Of a stretch of DNA of 64,000 nt, positions 10,902 through 21,342 are shown one piece after another. The notes below the pieces were generated by a model. The model was not told the origin of the DNA. It searched no databases and saw only the letters and a list, made by a program, of their open reading frames with translations. The translations under genes were made by a program, and so were the position numbers. Origin of the DNA: Hyperoodon ampullatus (Eukaryota > Chordata > Mammalia > Artiodactyla > Ziphiidae); contig OX457056.1 in the NCBI GenBank assembly GCA_949752795.1, positions 176,538,428 through 176,602,427 on the forward strand. The letters run 5' to 3'. The first letter of the stretch is position 1. Each line of letters starts with the position of its first letter.

Positions 10902-11895
10902 TTCTCTTATGTTTGATGTGAGTGACCACAGAGAGGGAATCAAGAAGGGTGTTGAGTCTCATTTCACACCAGGCAGCAGATCGGAGGCAGCATGAGAAGA
11001 TATGGAATCTGATGGTGACCTCAAGAACCTAAGGTCACCTAGGAATTCACAGAATCCTTAGCAACTTTTGACTTGCACAGACTCTGGCAATGCAGGAAGT
11101 GTGATCCAATTTCTTTAACATCTTGAGAGGTAGGAAACATGAAGTACTATCAGTGTATGGAAAAATGCAGAAATGGGTTTCTTTTAAAGGGAGATAAACA
11201 TTTATTGGAAGTCTTATCACAAGAGGGAGATAGATGGCTAGTATTCAAGATCTTAGTCTACTGTACAGGGAGAAGGACATTTATTGGGTTAAATAATAAG
11301 TATATAAAACCTATAGATAATATGGTTCACCTACAAATATTCATTTTTACACATAAAGAACCATATGCTTGTGTATGTGGAAATGAGTATATTCACTAAG
11401 TGGAATATGGAAGAATATGTTTGATTAGGAAGACATTTGAGCAATATGGCGAAAATATATAAGACCACAATCTGGCAACAACAAGAGGAAGTGCGTTTGG
11501 GACACAGCTGGAGACTGATCATGTGGGTTAGTGGTCTCAGCTAAGAATGGATGGCACCAGCTTCTTTCCTGGTCACCCTGCTAATTGTGTTCCTCTGCTC
11601 ATCCTAGTGACATTATAATGAGCCAAACCACACGCAGCTAAAGTAAATGGAAATGGTGGGAGAAGACGAGAGGCTGAGTGACTTGCCCAAGACATGGAGC
11701 TGTGAGCTTGGACTTTCACATGGCTATTGGTTCTCCCTCTGGCCTAAACTAAGATAAAGAAACCTAGTATTGGCGCCTTCCACATTGTCTTGTCCATCCC
11801 ATTTGTTGCCACAGCTAAGTTGAAGCATCTACAGACCAAAGGGTGACAGAACATTTTCTCCTGGTGGGTTTGACGGGCTGATGTGAGTTGCCTAC
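10902..11895. other. No recognised element
   Basis: Non-coding, moderately AT-rich. The 86-codon frame at 11,139-11,399 has no recognisable domain. Confidence 0.5.
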
Positions 11896-11908
11896 AAATT
11901 TGAGTCTT

Positions 11909-12203
11909 TTTTTTTTTTAATTTTTTAAAAATTTATTTTTGGCTGTGTTGGGTCTTCGTTTCTGTACGAGGGCATTCTCTAGTTGCGGCGAGCAGGAGCC
12001 ACTCTTCATCGTGGTGCGCGGGCCTCTCACTGTGGCGGCCTCACTTGTTGCGGAGCACAGACTCCAGACGCGCAGGCTCAGTAGTTGTGGCTCATGGGCC
12101 TAGTTGCTCCGCGGCATGTGGGATCTTCCCAGGCCAGGGCTCGAACCCGTGTCTCCTGCATTGGCAGGCAGATTCTCAACCACTGCGCCACCAGGGAAGC
12201 CCC
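11909..12203 (-). mobile_element. CHR-type SINE with perfect 13-bp target duplication
   Basis: Minus-strand SINE from head GGGGCTTCCCTGGTGGCGCAG to a T-rich (antisense poly-A) end. It combines the 'cgcgggcctctcactg' segment with the long 3' body, so it looks intermediate between the short and long forms. AAATTTGAGTCTT occurs at 11,896-11,908 and 12,204-12,216. The perfect duplication marks LINE-mediated insertion and suggests a fairly recent event. Confidence 0.95.
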
Positions 12204-12504
12204 AAATTTGAGTCTTGACTGCTCTCCCTGCACTGCTGCCTCTAACGAGGGATAAAATACCCAGAGTGGCGGGGGCACTCAGCGTACATCTCACATGCAT
12301 TTCTATAGGAAACAGATACTGTGAACAAGTCTAGGGGTTAGAATTATACACCAGTTTTGCCATTCTCCCACCTTCCCATTAAATATGCTCCCTGGGTAAG
12401 AGGAGGGTCCTTCCCCTGCCTGTGGGTGGAAACTCACCAGTCACTCTTAGATAATAAGATATTCTTTGGTCACTATTAGTCATAAACACAATACCAACTT
12501 TAGT

Positions 12505-12690
12505 CATTTTTAACTGCTCAATCCCCCTGAAGGTAATGATGACTTTCATTTTTTAAGATACGGAAATTGAAGTTTGGAGAGAATAATTGATTGAATAAAG
12601 TTTGCAGAAGTAGAAAGCAGGGAAGTTGGGATTCAAACCCGTGACACCCATGTGCATCACTGCAGACTATACTTTCCCCTCTCCACTGGG
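12505..12690 (-). mobile_element. MIR SINE fragment
   Basis: Antisense MIR: 'tttttaagatacggaaattgaagtttggagaga', 'agcagggaagttgggattcaaacccgtgac'. Diverged. Confidence 0.65.
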
Positions 12691-13625
12691 TGCATCCAAA
12701 GAGACCCTCACTCTCTCTCCTTTCTCTCAAACCTGATTTATCTACCCCTTGAGCAAGCGGTCAGTGAAGGGTTGAAAACCAGTTGAAAACCAGTTCTTAG
12801 AGCTCTGAGAGTAGCACTTACCATTCTGTCCCACTAGGAAAAGAAGGGAGTTGTTCACAAGCAGATTTCCTGACCTATGGTCCATGAGTGATCTCCTGGT
12901 GGGAAGATAAGTCTTTTCTTTTAGATTTTCCTTGGTGTCACTTTGTAGATTATCTTTGTGAGAATAACATTTTCATTTTAAATGTAAAAATATTTTTGAT
13001 GTGTGGTTTCGCTACAAACAAATGTAGCATGGGAAGGATGTTACTTGGTAATAGACACACTATAGATTATCCTGACTTCCTGTTGGCGAGAGGAGCGTCC
13101 CTCTGATAGGAATGGACCACAATATCCCCCGTCATTGTGAGTCTGCACTCCTTCCCTTCTTAAGTTGGGTCCAGCTTAAGTTGGAAAATATCAAGGAAAA
13201 GAAGTGATGTCCACACTTACATATATCCTTTGTTCAGATTTTTATCAGTGAACATGATAAGGACTCCCACCACCCACTGCCCCCAAAAAGCTGCAGTGCC
13301 CATGGTGTGGCAAAATTATGTCTGTCCACCCTGAAAATACATTGGACAATGCAGACATTTTTCATGAGAAGGCTTGATTTTAAAAGGCTCAAACTGTGTG
13401 GAAACTTGCACTGTCTCAGCACAAAATTCTTCTGTTGAAATATCTTACACAATTGCTTATTCACCTTTCAAGTGAAAGAAGCCATATATAGTTACAGAGA
13501 TTTGAGGAAGTCCTTGCTCTGTGGATTTGACCTAGTTTATTTGGGACTTGGAGCAGATAAAGAAAATTGAAGTGATACTTCTGTCAAATAGCAATATCCC
13601 TCTGCAATTGTTTACATTTCTTTTA
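12691..13625. other. No recognised element; 11-bp tandem duplication
   Basis: Unassigned. GTTGAAAACCA is duplicated in tandem at about 12,772-12,793. There is no gene signal. Confidence 0.5.
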
Positions 13626-13629
13626 ATAC

Positions 13630-13790
13630 AATGTCCTATGAAGATGTGTCGTTTGGAGCTGCTGCAGCCATTTTGTGACCACGATGGGGAGGCCAAGAGA
13701 ATTGTAGAGAAGTTGACCCAGAATTCTGACATTGTTGAGCTACTAAACTAACACTGGAACTCCTTCTCTTCAGATTACCTAGTTAAAAAC
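13630..13790 (+). mobile_element. MaLR-like LTR fragment
   Basis: 'ttggagctgctgcagccattttgtgaccacgatggggaggccaagagaattg' and 'gacattgttgagctactaaac' resemble the middle of mammalian MaLR LTRs. It is short and diverged. Confidence 0.4.
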
Positions 13791-14435
13791 ATACATTCTT
13801 AGGATCTAAACCATTTTACCTAGATATTTTGTTACTTGCCCTCCAAAATTAGTATCTGTGATCCAAACCTTGCCTTGGAGAATGCTGTTTTTCCTTGGCA
13901 CAAGTCTTCCCTCAATTGGCAAAAAGTTTTAGGGGTGCTGATTCTTCTATGAGTTAGCATTTAATATTTTCCAAAGGAAAAATCAAACTGACTGGATATC
14001 AAAGATGACATGCAAAGGCCATTTCAAACTGTATATTACAGTTTCAACTTCTATTTCAAGGCAAACATCACATTTTTTAAATTGAAATTTACTTTTGAGA
14101 AGATTTAAGGTTGACTTTTGTTTTATTGCACTTATTTTTCTTCCTGGAATGAATCATTAATTTTTGAATAATCAAATAAAAGTGAGAGAAATTTTTTTTT
14201 TAAAGATTGAACATAGATGGAGTAAATAGATTTCTAATGTAATAAGTTCATTGCATGTAATTTTTTTCCACTATGTTTCATGAACATTTTTCCCTGGGGA
14301 GGGATCCTATACCATTCATCAGATCCTCACATGAGTCTGGAACAGAAAAAAAAGTTTTCTCGAGTTGGTGTGATAGGATGGACCATATTCAAAGCCTCAG
14401 CTTTTGCCAGACTTCCACCTACTTTTTATTGCAGA
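13791..14435. other. No recognised element
   Basis: AT-rich unassigned sequence. The two overlapping frames at 14,273-14,528 show no domain. Confidence 0.45.
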
Positions 14436-14439
14436 TGGG

Positions 14440-14846
14440 CATTGGCTTGGTCCAAGTTCCTATATGATGGTCCATTCTTAGACCGCCAGTCCATGCCATG
14501 GCAGCATGACATATCCCTACCCTGTTGATCTCAACTGTGGATACATGATTTGCTTTAGTTAATGAAATGGGAGTGGAATTAATGTGTATAACTTCCAGGC
14601 AGAAACTTTAAGAGCCAGCAAATGATTCATCATATTCTCTTTTTTCCCCTCTGTGTTCTTCGAATCATGTAACAAAATGGTACATCTTTCAAGTTCTGTC
14701 GGGTTATGAGTGGCCCTGGTGAGTAGAACTCCCTTGTCAACCCATGATGGATGTGGGGCGTGAGTGAGGAATTTGAACTCAATGGTTTTCAGCTGCTGAG
14801 GTCTTCAGGTTGTTATTGTAGCACAACCTAGCCTATCGTGATGGAT
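14440..14846 (+). mobile_element. MaLR/ERVL-type LTR, diverged
   Basis: 'gctttagttaatgaaatgggagtgg', 'aactttaagagccagcaaatga', 'caacccatgatggatgtggggcgtgagtgagga', and an end 'tgttattgtagcacaacctagcctatcgtgatgga'. These parallel the MaLR LTR layout that ends 'cataacctagcctatcctgactgatac'. Confidence 0.55.
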
Positions 14847-14929
14847 CCAGTGTCTCTTTCAGTCCTTCCTGCTTTATCCATTCATACCTCTGACTTCAGA
14901 CACAAGCAACGTGAAACCAGGGAAAGGAA

Positions 14930-15140
14930 GGAATTTCATTTACAGAGTGCTTTCCAACTGCCCAGGGTAATTCAGTGTGTTATTCCCAAAGCCACTTTAT
15001 TTCAACTGCACAAACATCCCAATGATACGGGCAGGGGGTCCCAGCTTCAGCATAGCGTCAAGAAACTATGGCTTGGAGAAGGTTAAACACCCAGTGCTGG
15101 GACACTCAGTCTCCACTCCGAAGCTCTCACTCTTTTCACT
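14930..15140 (-). mobile_element. MIR SINE
   Basis: Antisense MIR: 'tttcatttacagagtgctttcc', 'tattcccaaagccactttat', 'aacatcccaatgatacgggcaggggg', 'agaaactatggcttggagaaggtta'. Confidence 0.6.
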
Positions 15141-15524
15141 GCAGCAACCATCTCTCACTGAAAGGCTGGCTAAGGTCATTCTGGGAGAGATGTTTTTGGG
15201 TCTTAAAAAAAAAAATAACCTTTACTAATGACCTGGTAATTGTTTTTATAGCTTCCCAATGAAGTGTGAAGTGTTCTAAGAGACAACACAGGACAATTTC
15301 CTTTGATGGTGAAGTTTTCCAAAGAATGATTGCCTCAGTCATCTGGGCTCCTGGTGCCCTGACTTCTGAGCGATATTGAACCGAAGCTGAGCTGCAGTCC
15401 TGGAAAAGATGCCGAGGTTGGGAGGAAGGTTGGCTCAGACTTGTCTATATTTTGTCTACATTTTAAAGCAGTAACCCTGTCTTTCTTTTTCAAAAACGGT
15501 CACATAGTAAGATATGAACAAAAA
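15141..15524. other. No recognised element
   Basis: Unassigned. A short A-run lies at about 15,206-15,215. Confidence 0.5.
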
Positions 15525-15670
15525 ATAAATAACTGGCATTTGTCAAGCACTTACGCTGTGCCACGGCTGGGCTCAGCACTTAAGTCCCCACCCTCTCCAA
15601 CCAAAGCCCAGCATGGTGCCCGGCACATGGTGAGGGCTCCTTAAATATCTCTGTAGTGAATGAATTACTC
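15525..15670. mobile_element. MIR/L2 3'-end remnants
   Basis: 'ggcatttgtcaagcacttacgctgtgcc' reads as antisense MIR. 'catggtgcccggcacatggtgagggctccttaaatatctctgtagtgaatgaa' reads as a sense L2/MIR3 tail. Two short old fragments sit side by side. Confidence 0.5.
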
Positions 15671-15698
15671 ACAACAAACATTTGTTAGATCTGTTGCT

Positions 15699-15770
15699 TC
15701 GAGCTCTGCTCAAATGCAGTGAAATACTCGCTGCTCAAATGCTTGAGCTCTGCTCAAATGCAATGAAAAG
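15699..15770 (+). repeat. Imperfect tandem duplication, about 44-bp unit
   Basis: GAGCTCTGCTCAAATGCAGT at about 15,701 recurs as GAGCTCTGCTCAAATGCAAT at about 15,745. A further GCTGCTCAAATGCTT lies between them. Local duplication of unique sequence. Confidence 0.85.
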
Positions 15771-15857
15771 TTATTGAGGCGGGGGAAAGTTAGTGTTCAG
15801 ACGACTCAGTTGCTGAATTCACTCCCAAAAAGCCATTTGAAATCCCAAGACAGTGAG

Positions 15858-15866
<9 letters not shown>

Positions 15867-15888
<22 letters not shown>

Positions 15889-16088
15889 TTGCGCAGTACA
15901 CGGGCCTCTCACTGTTGCGGCCTCTCCCGTTGCAGAGCACAGGTTCCGGACGCGCAGGCTCAGTGGCCATGGCTCATAGGCCCAGCCGCTCCACAGCATG
16001 TGGGATCTTCCCAGACCGGGGCACGAACCCGTGTCCCCCGCATCGACAGGCGGACTCTCAACCACTGCGCCACCAGGGAAGCCTGAGA
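15867..16088 (-). mobile_element. CHR-type SINE, short form
   Basis: A long T-run at about 15,863-15,890 (antisense poly-A), then the short-form body 'acgggcctctcactgttgcggcctctcccgttg' through to 'gccaccagggaagcc'. AGATTAATTTT flanks it at 15,856-15,866 and 16,089-16,099, a perfect 11-bp target duplication. Confidence 0.95.
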
Positions 16089-16214
16089 AGATTAATTTTA
16101 ATTGAAAACATTAATGATGATATCAGCTAATATTATGACCTAGTAGAGTTGCCTTCTATTTGCTTTGGTACAGATAACTGGACTCCATATGTCCAGAGCA
16201 TTACATCCTTGTAG

Positions 16215-16450
16215 GATAATGCATTACTTATATTAGGGCTCTTGATGGTTTACTTACAAAGCCCTGCCCAACAGTTGCCTCATTTTACTCTCACAATTGC
16301 CCTGTGCAGTAGGCAGGGCAGATGTGTTTATTATGAGTTGCAGCTGAGGAAGTTCAGAGACATCCAGTGAACTTCCTGAAAGCCACACACTCACCCGGGG
16401 CAGAGGGGGCTAGAACTGGCGACGCCAGCTCTGAGCAAGGCCAACTGTGA
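16215..16450 (-). mobile_element. MIR SINE
   Basis: Antisense MIR: 'ctcacaattgccctgtgcagtaggcagg', 'gttgcagctgaggaagttcagagacatcc', 'gaaagccacacactcacccggggcagagggggctagaactgg'. Confidence 0.7.
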
Positions 16451-16667
16451 GCACGGAGTGCTTTCCATCACACTGGGGCGTCTTCCTCTTTCTTGACTTC
16501 TGATAGGTCCTGGGAGGCAGGGGCTAAGCAGGTGATGGGTTGTTGTACCTTTTGTGTTCTTGTTGTGCCTTGATAAATGGTGTGTTAATCTAAGCTTTGT
16601 TCCATGCTCGCTGCTTGGTTAGGTATGATGTTCCCTGAAGTAAGAGATAACATACCTGTGATGGTTA

Positions 16668-17111
16668 ATTTGATGTGTCAACTTGGCTAAGCTATGGTGC
16701 CCAGGGGTTTGGTCGAACACCCGTCTACATGTTGCTGTAAAAAAAATTGTTTAAAGATGTGATTAACATTTAAATCAGTAAGAGTTTGAGTAAAGCAGAT
16801 TATGCTTCCTAATGTGAATGGACCTCAGCCAATCAGTTAAAGCCCTTAAGAGAAAAAGGCTGAGGTCCCCGAAGATGAAGAAATTCTGCCTCCCGACTAT
16901 CTTTGGACTAAAGACTGTAACATAACTCCTGCAGGAATTTCCAGACTGACAGCCAGCCCTGCAAATTTTGGACTTGCCAGCCCTCACAATTTCCTGAGCC
17001 AATTCCTTAAAATTCACTCTCTTCTCTCTTTCTTTATATATATATGAATCTATATATATACATATTTACATCCTATTGTTTCTGTTTCTCTGGAGAACCC
17101 TGACTAATACA
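16668..17111 (+). mobile_element. MLT2-type ERVL solo LTR
   Basis: Near full length. It starts TGTGATGGTTAATTTGATG with 'caacttggctaagctatgg', then 'gatgtgattaacatttaaatcag', 'gctgaggtccccgaagatgaagaaattctgcctcc', 'gcaaattttggacttgcc'. It ends 'tgtttctctggagaaccctgactaatac'. The flanks are ATACC and ATATC, a possible 5-bp target duplication with one change. An internal TA-rich simple stretch lies at about 17,036-17,065. Confidence 0.9.
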
Positions 17112-17139
17112 ATATCTCATGCTTTTCTGGCAGATGATG

Positions 17140-17335
17140 ACAATGAGGATAGTTCCCACTCCCGAGCGCCTACTATCTGCCTTTCTTGAGCCATCTCATG
17201 TAACCTTCATGACAACTCTGTGTGGTCAGTATTATTCCCCCATGATACGAATGAAGAGTCAAAGTGAGTGGACATAACTCACCCAAGGTCAGAAATCCAG
17301 AAAGTGACAGAGAATGAAGCTGGTTTCCAGTCCCA
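17140..17335 (-). mobile_element. MIR SINE
   Basis: Antisense MIR: 'gcgcctactatctgcc', 'ccatctcatgtaaccttcatgacaactctgtg', 'tattattcccccatgatacgaatga', 'aactcacccaaggtcagaaatcc'. Confidence 0.75.
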
Positions 17336-18780
17336 AGCACTCAAACAAATATCTCTGGATTCATCTGGAAATCCATTTTCTAAGGCAGTCGAAGAATACA
17401 TCATGGCAAAAATTAGGCACCTGGCTATATTTTTCAGATGTGATGTTTTATTTGTTGGGAAATAGGTCATTTGTCAAACAGTGTTTGAGTAGACATAGTA
17501 TAATACCTTGAACTAAAAGAAGAGGAAACCTTTCTGATGATATACTGTGTTTCCAAATTCATTACAAAGAGGATGCCAAAATCTGTCACATGGCAACCCC
17601 CCAAACCAAGTTGCATTTGTGCGACAGAAGACAAAAACCTATGCCTTTCAGTTTGGTTCTGGGTTTGGAGATGTTTGGGACTTGAGGTGGTACAGGACAG
17701 GAGATCAATGGTAAATGATTCTGAAGTCTGTGTTTCCTCTTTGCACATGACACGACCCCCAGGAGCATAAGTTAATATTCCAGAGAGATAAAAAAAGAGT
17801 TTGAGACAGCTGCCATCTGTCCCTGTGTAGTATGAGCACCCTCAGTGAAATTTATTTTGCCTGTTACACGTACTCAAATATGTAAAACCTCGGGAAAATC
17901 AGCTCTCCATCTTTCTCTGGGAAACATGATATGAGCTTTGGAAGTTTTAAAAAAAAAAAAAAAGACGGGGAGGAATCCTCCTTCTCATGAGCTTATTTTT
18001 AGTTCCAATCTCTTTTGCAGAATGGCTAACGCCAACTCAAACTATTTCTGAAAAGAGTTGCTGGGGACAAAGTGGAGATGTGGGTAGGCCTCCTCAAGCC
18101 AGGCTCTCAGAAGCAGGTGAGATGCAAGATAAAGCAATCGCTTTGCAGCCACCTTTGACGTAAGTGCTGGAGATTTCTTCAGTTAGCTTAATCCTTTCCT
18201 CCTGACACGCACTTTATAGGAAAGCAAAAGCCATCATTATCCTCCCCCGGCCTCTCTCATCCCTGTCTGCATGGCATGCCGACGGATGCTTTTCTGTCTG
18301 CCCGCGCTGCCTGCCTCTCTGAGACCGGTGTCACGATGAGGCGGGCTGTGTGTGACAGATTGCTAAATCTGGCCTCCTCCAGGCAGGGGACTCGGCGTTC
18401 AAGTGGTACCGGCTGCTCCAGCCTCCCCTCGGGGCTGAGGCAGGCCCAGAAATTTCTGGAGGGCTGCCTTGTGACTCAGGAAATCCCTTGTAGGGAAGGC
18501 TAGCCCTCCACTGCTGGCAGAGCCCACCATAGGTAGCTTGCTTTGTTCGGGATTTAAATCTGGGACCCTGCCCAGAAAAAGCCTCTCTCCTCCAGGGAAG
18601 TGCGTCCAGCCCCAGATGCCATGGCAAGTGCTAGCCATCATTCAATAGCCAGGACATATTACCTGGTCCTGCCCTCCTGTCTAAACACAACCGGGGCCCA
18701 TCTATTTGAGCCCATTTATTCATCTATTATTTTAACCCCTCACACATTTCCATTTCTTTTTTTGAGGCCACTGTTTTGGA
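17336..18780. other. No recognised element
   Basis: A 15-A run lies at about 17,949. A mildly CpG- and GC-richer patch lies at 18,240-18,620 without island density. Overlapping frames of 60-98 codons on both strands show no domain and conflict with each other. Confidence 0.45.
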
Positions 18781-18784
18781 TGTG

Positions 18785-18995
18785 GAAACTGCTCTTAGTC
18801 AAAATTCAGCCCTGCCGCCAGCCACCTGTGTAACTTTTGAGCCAGTTTCTGAGCCTCAGTTTCCTCATCAGTCAATTGGAGATTAACGCTTTCTTTTTTT
18901 TGCGAGATCTTTGGTGAGGATGGAGGAAAATAATGAAAGCACTGCACCTTGTTTACAGTGGGTACTTAATCCATGTGATTTATTAATAGGACTAA
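18785..18995 (+). mobile_element. MIR SINE
   Basis: Sense MIR: 'gagccagtttctgagcctcagtttcctcatcagtcaattgg', 'tggtgaggatggaggaaaataatgaaagcactg', 'gtgggtacttaatcc'. Confidence 0.75.
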
Positions 18996-19168
18996 CTATA
19001 ACATATTTACATTACTGTTACTACTACTGGTGTACATTTCTCTAGTGGTTTAGTTCATTAAAAATGTCAAGGTAATTTCATATAACATTGCTCCAACTGT
19101 TATACAGTAGATATTATATCTCCCAATTTTTTTCAGATAAGGTTTGATATACTCGAGATCACTGAGAA

Positions 19169-19377
19169 CAGGGGTTGGCAAACTATGGCTAGTGGACCAA
19201 ATCAGCTTATTGTCTGTTTTTGTAAATAAAGTTTTATTGGGACACGACCATGTCCATTCAGTTATGCATGGTCTGTGGCTGTTTTTGCTGCACAAAGGTA
19301 GAGTTGAGAAGTTCAGGCTTACAAAGCCTAAAATATTTCCTATCTGTCCCTTTACAGGAAAAGTTCGCTGACCTCTG
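19169..19377 (+). mobile_element. Non-autonomous hAT-type DNA transposon
   Basis: Terminal inverted repeats: CAGGGGTTGGCAAACTA at the left; the right end read in reverse is CAGAGGTCAGCGAACTT. The interior carries 'ttgtaaataaagttttattggg' and 'gcctaaaatatttcctatctg'. This is a common mammalian hAT-derived family whose exact name I do not assert. The flanks ACTGAGAA and ACGCAGAT fit a degraded 8-bp duplication. Confidence 0.85.
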
Positions 19378-19960
19378 ACGCAGATTGTAAGTGGTGGAAC
19401 CAGGATTAAAATAATGTACCTGTCTGCCAAAGCCTAAATGCCGGGCTATGCTGGGAACATGCTTCTCAAAATGGAAAAAAAAAAAAAAAAGGAGCCAGCA
19501 AACGGAAAAATAACTGAAAAGGTGTTTTGTTTGTGTTTTTAATTAACCTAAACCATTTCTTTGTATTCCTTATGCAGGACTCGCTGTGTACACACCAGTG
19601 TCCTAGGCCTAGAGCTTAAAGGAGTTTCAGAATTTAGACCCAGGGCAACTCCTGAATTATAGTCCACCCAGCAAGCTCACGGTGGAGCCAGCATGGGGTC
19701 TGGAGCTTCCAAATCTGGAGGAACTTCTAACAGGGACTTGTTCTCACTATTTTCTCCATGTAAACATTTCTTGTTACATGTGCTATTATGTGCTCTTTAT
19801 CCCCGTCATTTCTCTTTCCCATTCCCAGCCCAAACCTATACCAGGTAGCACTCTCGGAAGCTTGCAGCATGGATGGGGCTGCTTAGAGGTTCTGTGCTAT
19901 GGTCCCACAGGCAGAAAACCCAGCTCTCGTGGCCCCTTCCTGCTTCCCTCCCTCCCCGCC
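19378..19960. other. No recognised element
   Basis: A 17-A run lies at about 19,474. The 123-codon frame at 19,682-20,053 has no domain and runs into an L2 fragment. Confidence 0.45.
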
Positions 19961-19964
19961 CCCC

Positions 19965-20110
19965 TATATTTCCCAAGAGCCTGCTATATGCTGAGCCCAG
20001 TTCTGGGTGCTGGGGAGACGCTAGTGCATGATGGATCCTGGTGCTTGCCCTGAAGGAGCAGAGGGGAGGAAGGGGATCAGAAAGTAAAGAAATAATGCTA
20101 GAATAGGGTA
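19965..20110 (-). mobile_element. L2 LINE fragment
   Basis: Antisense L2 3' region: 'agagcctgctatatgctgagcccagttctgggtgctggggagac', 'ggtgcttgccctgaaggagc', 'aaagtaaagaaataatgctag'. Confidence 0.65.
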
Positions 20111-21005
20111 AATTATCTGCGAAGGGTATGCAAATCATTTAGTAATTCTGGATTGCCAAGTTGAGAGGGAAGTCTGGAGACGTGGCAGAAGCTGGAGAAG
20201 TATGGAAAGGAGACACACTTCTGGGCCTTACGTCACATGCTGAGGAGTTTGGATGGCTTCCTGAGGGCAGCAAGTCGTCCTGGAGGGTTCAAAGCAGGGG
20301 AGTGCCCTCAGGCCTGCCCTTCCCCCCAGCGGGGCCCTCTGCCTGTTGCCTGTTCCTCATGTCTTCTCACCCCAGTCTCTGCCCCACTTGGCTCTGTCCA
20401 CAGTTCACTCCCAGGCAGACCCCTCAGGCCTGGTGGTGTGTACACTGGTCTCAGCTCTGCCTCCAGGAGAATGGACCCAGAGAGGGGTCCTCTGCAGGAC
20501 CAGAAGGGGCTCAGGGCTGGAGTGTCAGGAATGCAGGGTCCTGGGTGTCTGGACCACAGTCTAGAATTATTTGTGTATTTGGGGTTGGGGTAGGGGTCCA
20601 CAGGCTTTGGTGAGAAGACCCCCTTAGCAGGTAGACCCTTTGTTTGTGGGGAGGGGCACAGCTGAGGAGAGCCAAAGCTGGACCCTATGCAGTGCACAGC
20701 CCAGGAAAGAAGCCTGAGGGTAAGGATGGTGTTGTGTCTCCTGACCAGGTTGGGCAGGGGTGAGATATAAGGCAGGACAGTAAAAAGGCTGCTGTTGTAG
20801 TTCATGGGATATTAACGGTGATCTGAACCAAGATGGAGGAAACAGGGCTGAAGTGAGAGAACAATTCAGGAAGAGAAATCAACAGATGCAACCCCTTTGC
20901 TGGTGCGGTAGTCTCACTCCTGCCCAGGCTGACCAGGTCCCACATTGTGGCTGAAGAGGCTGCCACTGCATCCCCAGGGCACCTCTGAACATGGAGGATG
21001 ACAGG
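20111..21005. other. GC-richer unassigned stretch
   Basis: Contains frames of 150 codons (20,161-20,613, plus) and 165 codons (20,308-20,805, minus) that overlap in opposite directions. Both are Pro/Ser/Gly-rich, as expected from GC-rich non-coding DNA. No domain is recognised. Part may be very old L2. Confidence 0.4.
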
Positions 21006-21009
21006 ACAA

Positions 21010-21255
21010 AAAATGCAGCGTTCTAATTAAAGTAGGTGCCTCTCTGAGAAAATGAGATCTGAAGGGTGGCTATGGGTCAGCCAGTGAAAGAGGGTGAGTG
21101 GGGAGGTGAAGGAGAGAGGAGAGGGGCAGGGGAACAGTATTCCAAACAGAAGGGCTGCCGAGAGGAAAACGTGGTGATGTCTGCCCATGTTCTCCTTGGC
21201 AGAAGTGACAGAGGAGGGTGGCAAGTGGCAAAATGTAGGCTGGGCTCAGGCGGTC
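21010..21255 (-). mobile_element. L2 LINE fragment
   Basis: Antisense L2: 'gcctctctgagaaaatgagatctgaagggtggc', 'gaacagtattccaaacagaaggg'. These match the L2 order 'gaaggtgacatttgag...gcattccaggcagagg'. Confidence 0.55.
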
Positions 21256-21277
21256 TGGGGCATTAGTATACAGCTCT

Positions 21278-21342
21278 GTGTGTACGTGTATGTGTGTGTT
21301 ATGTGTGTTATGCACGTGCACGTGTGTGCACACATACATTAG
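21278..21342. repeat. Degenerate TG/CA alternating repeat
   Basis: Alternating purine-pyrimidine sequence, e.g. GTGTACGTGTATGTGTGTG and GTGCACGTGTGTGCACAC. A separate (CA)n lies at about 21,531-21,543. Confidence 0.85.

Noticed and set aside
15774..16130. 118-codon frame with a polyphenylalanine run
   Set aside because: The run is the antisense poly-A of a CHR SINE; entirely SINE-derived.
17949..17963. Isolated A-runs (17.95, 19.47, 30.25, 31.95 kb) as tails of processed pseudogenes
   Set aside because: No mRNA-like open frame or target duplication could be matched upstream of any of them.
18240..18620. Possible CpG island promoter
   Set aside because: CpG density is only mildly raised and there is no exon, TATA or initiator context.
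19050..19430. 126-codon minus frame
   Set aside because: It is read through a hAT-type transposon (19,169-19,377); repeat-derived.
20308..20805. 165-codon open frame, minus strand, overlapping a 150-codon plus frame
   Set aside because: Opposing overlapping frames in GC-rich DNA with Pro/Ser/Gly-rich composition are the usual chance pattern; no domain recognised.
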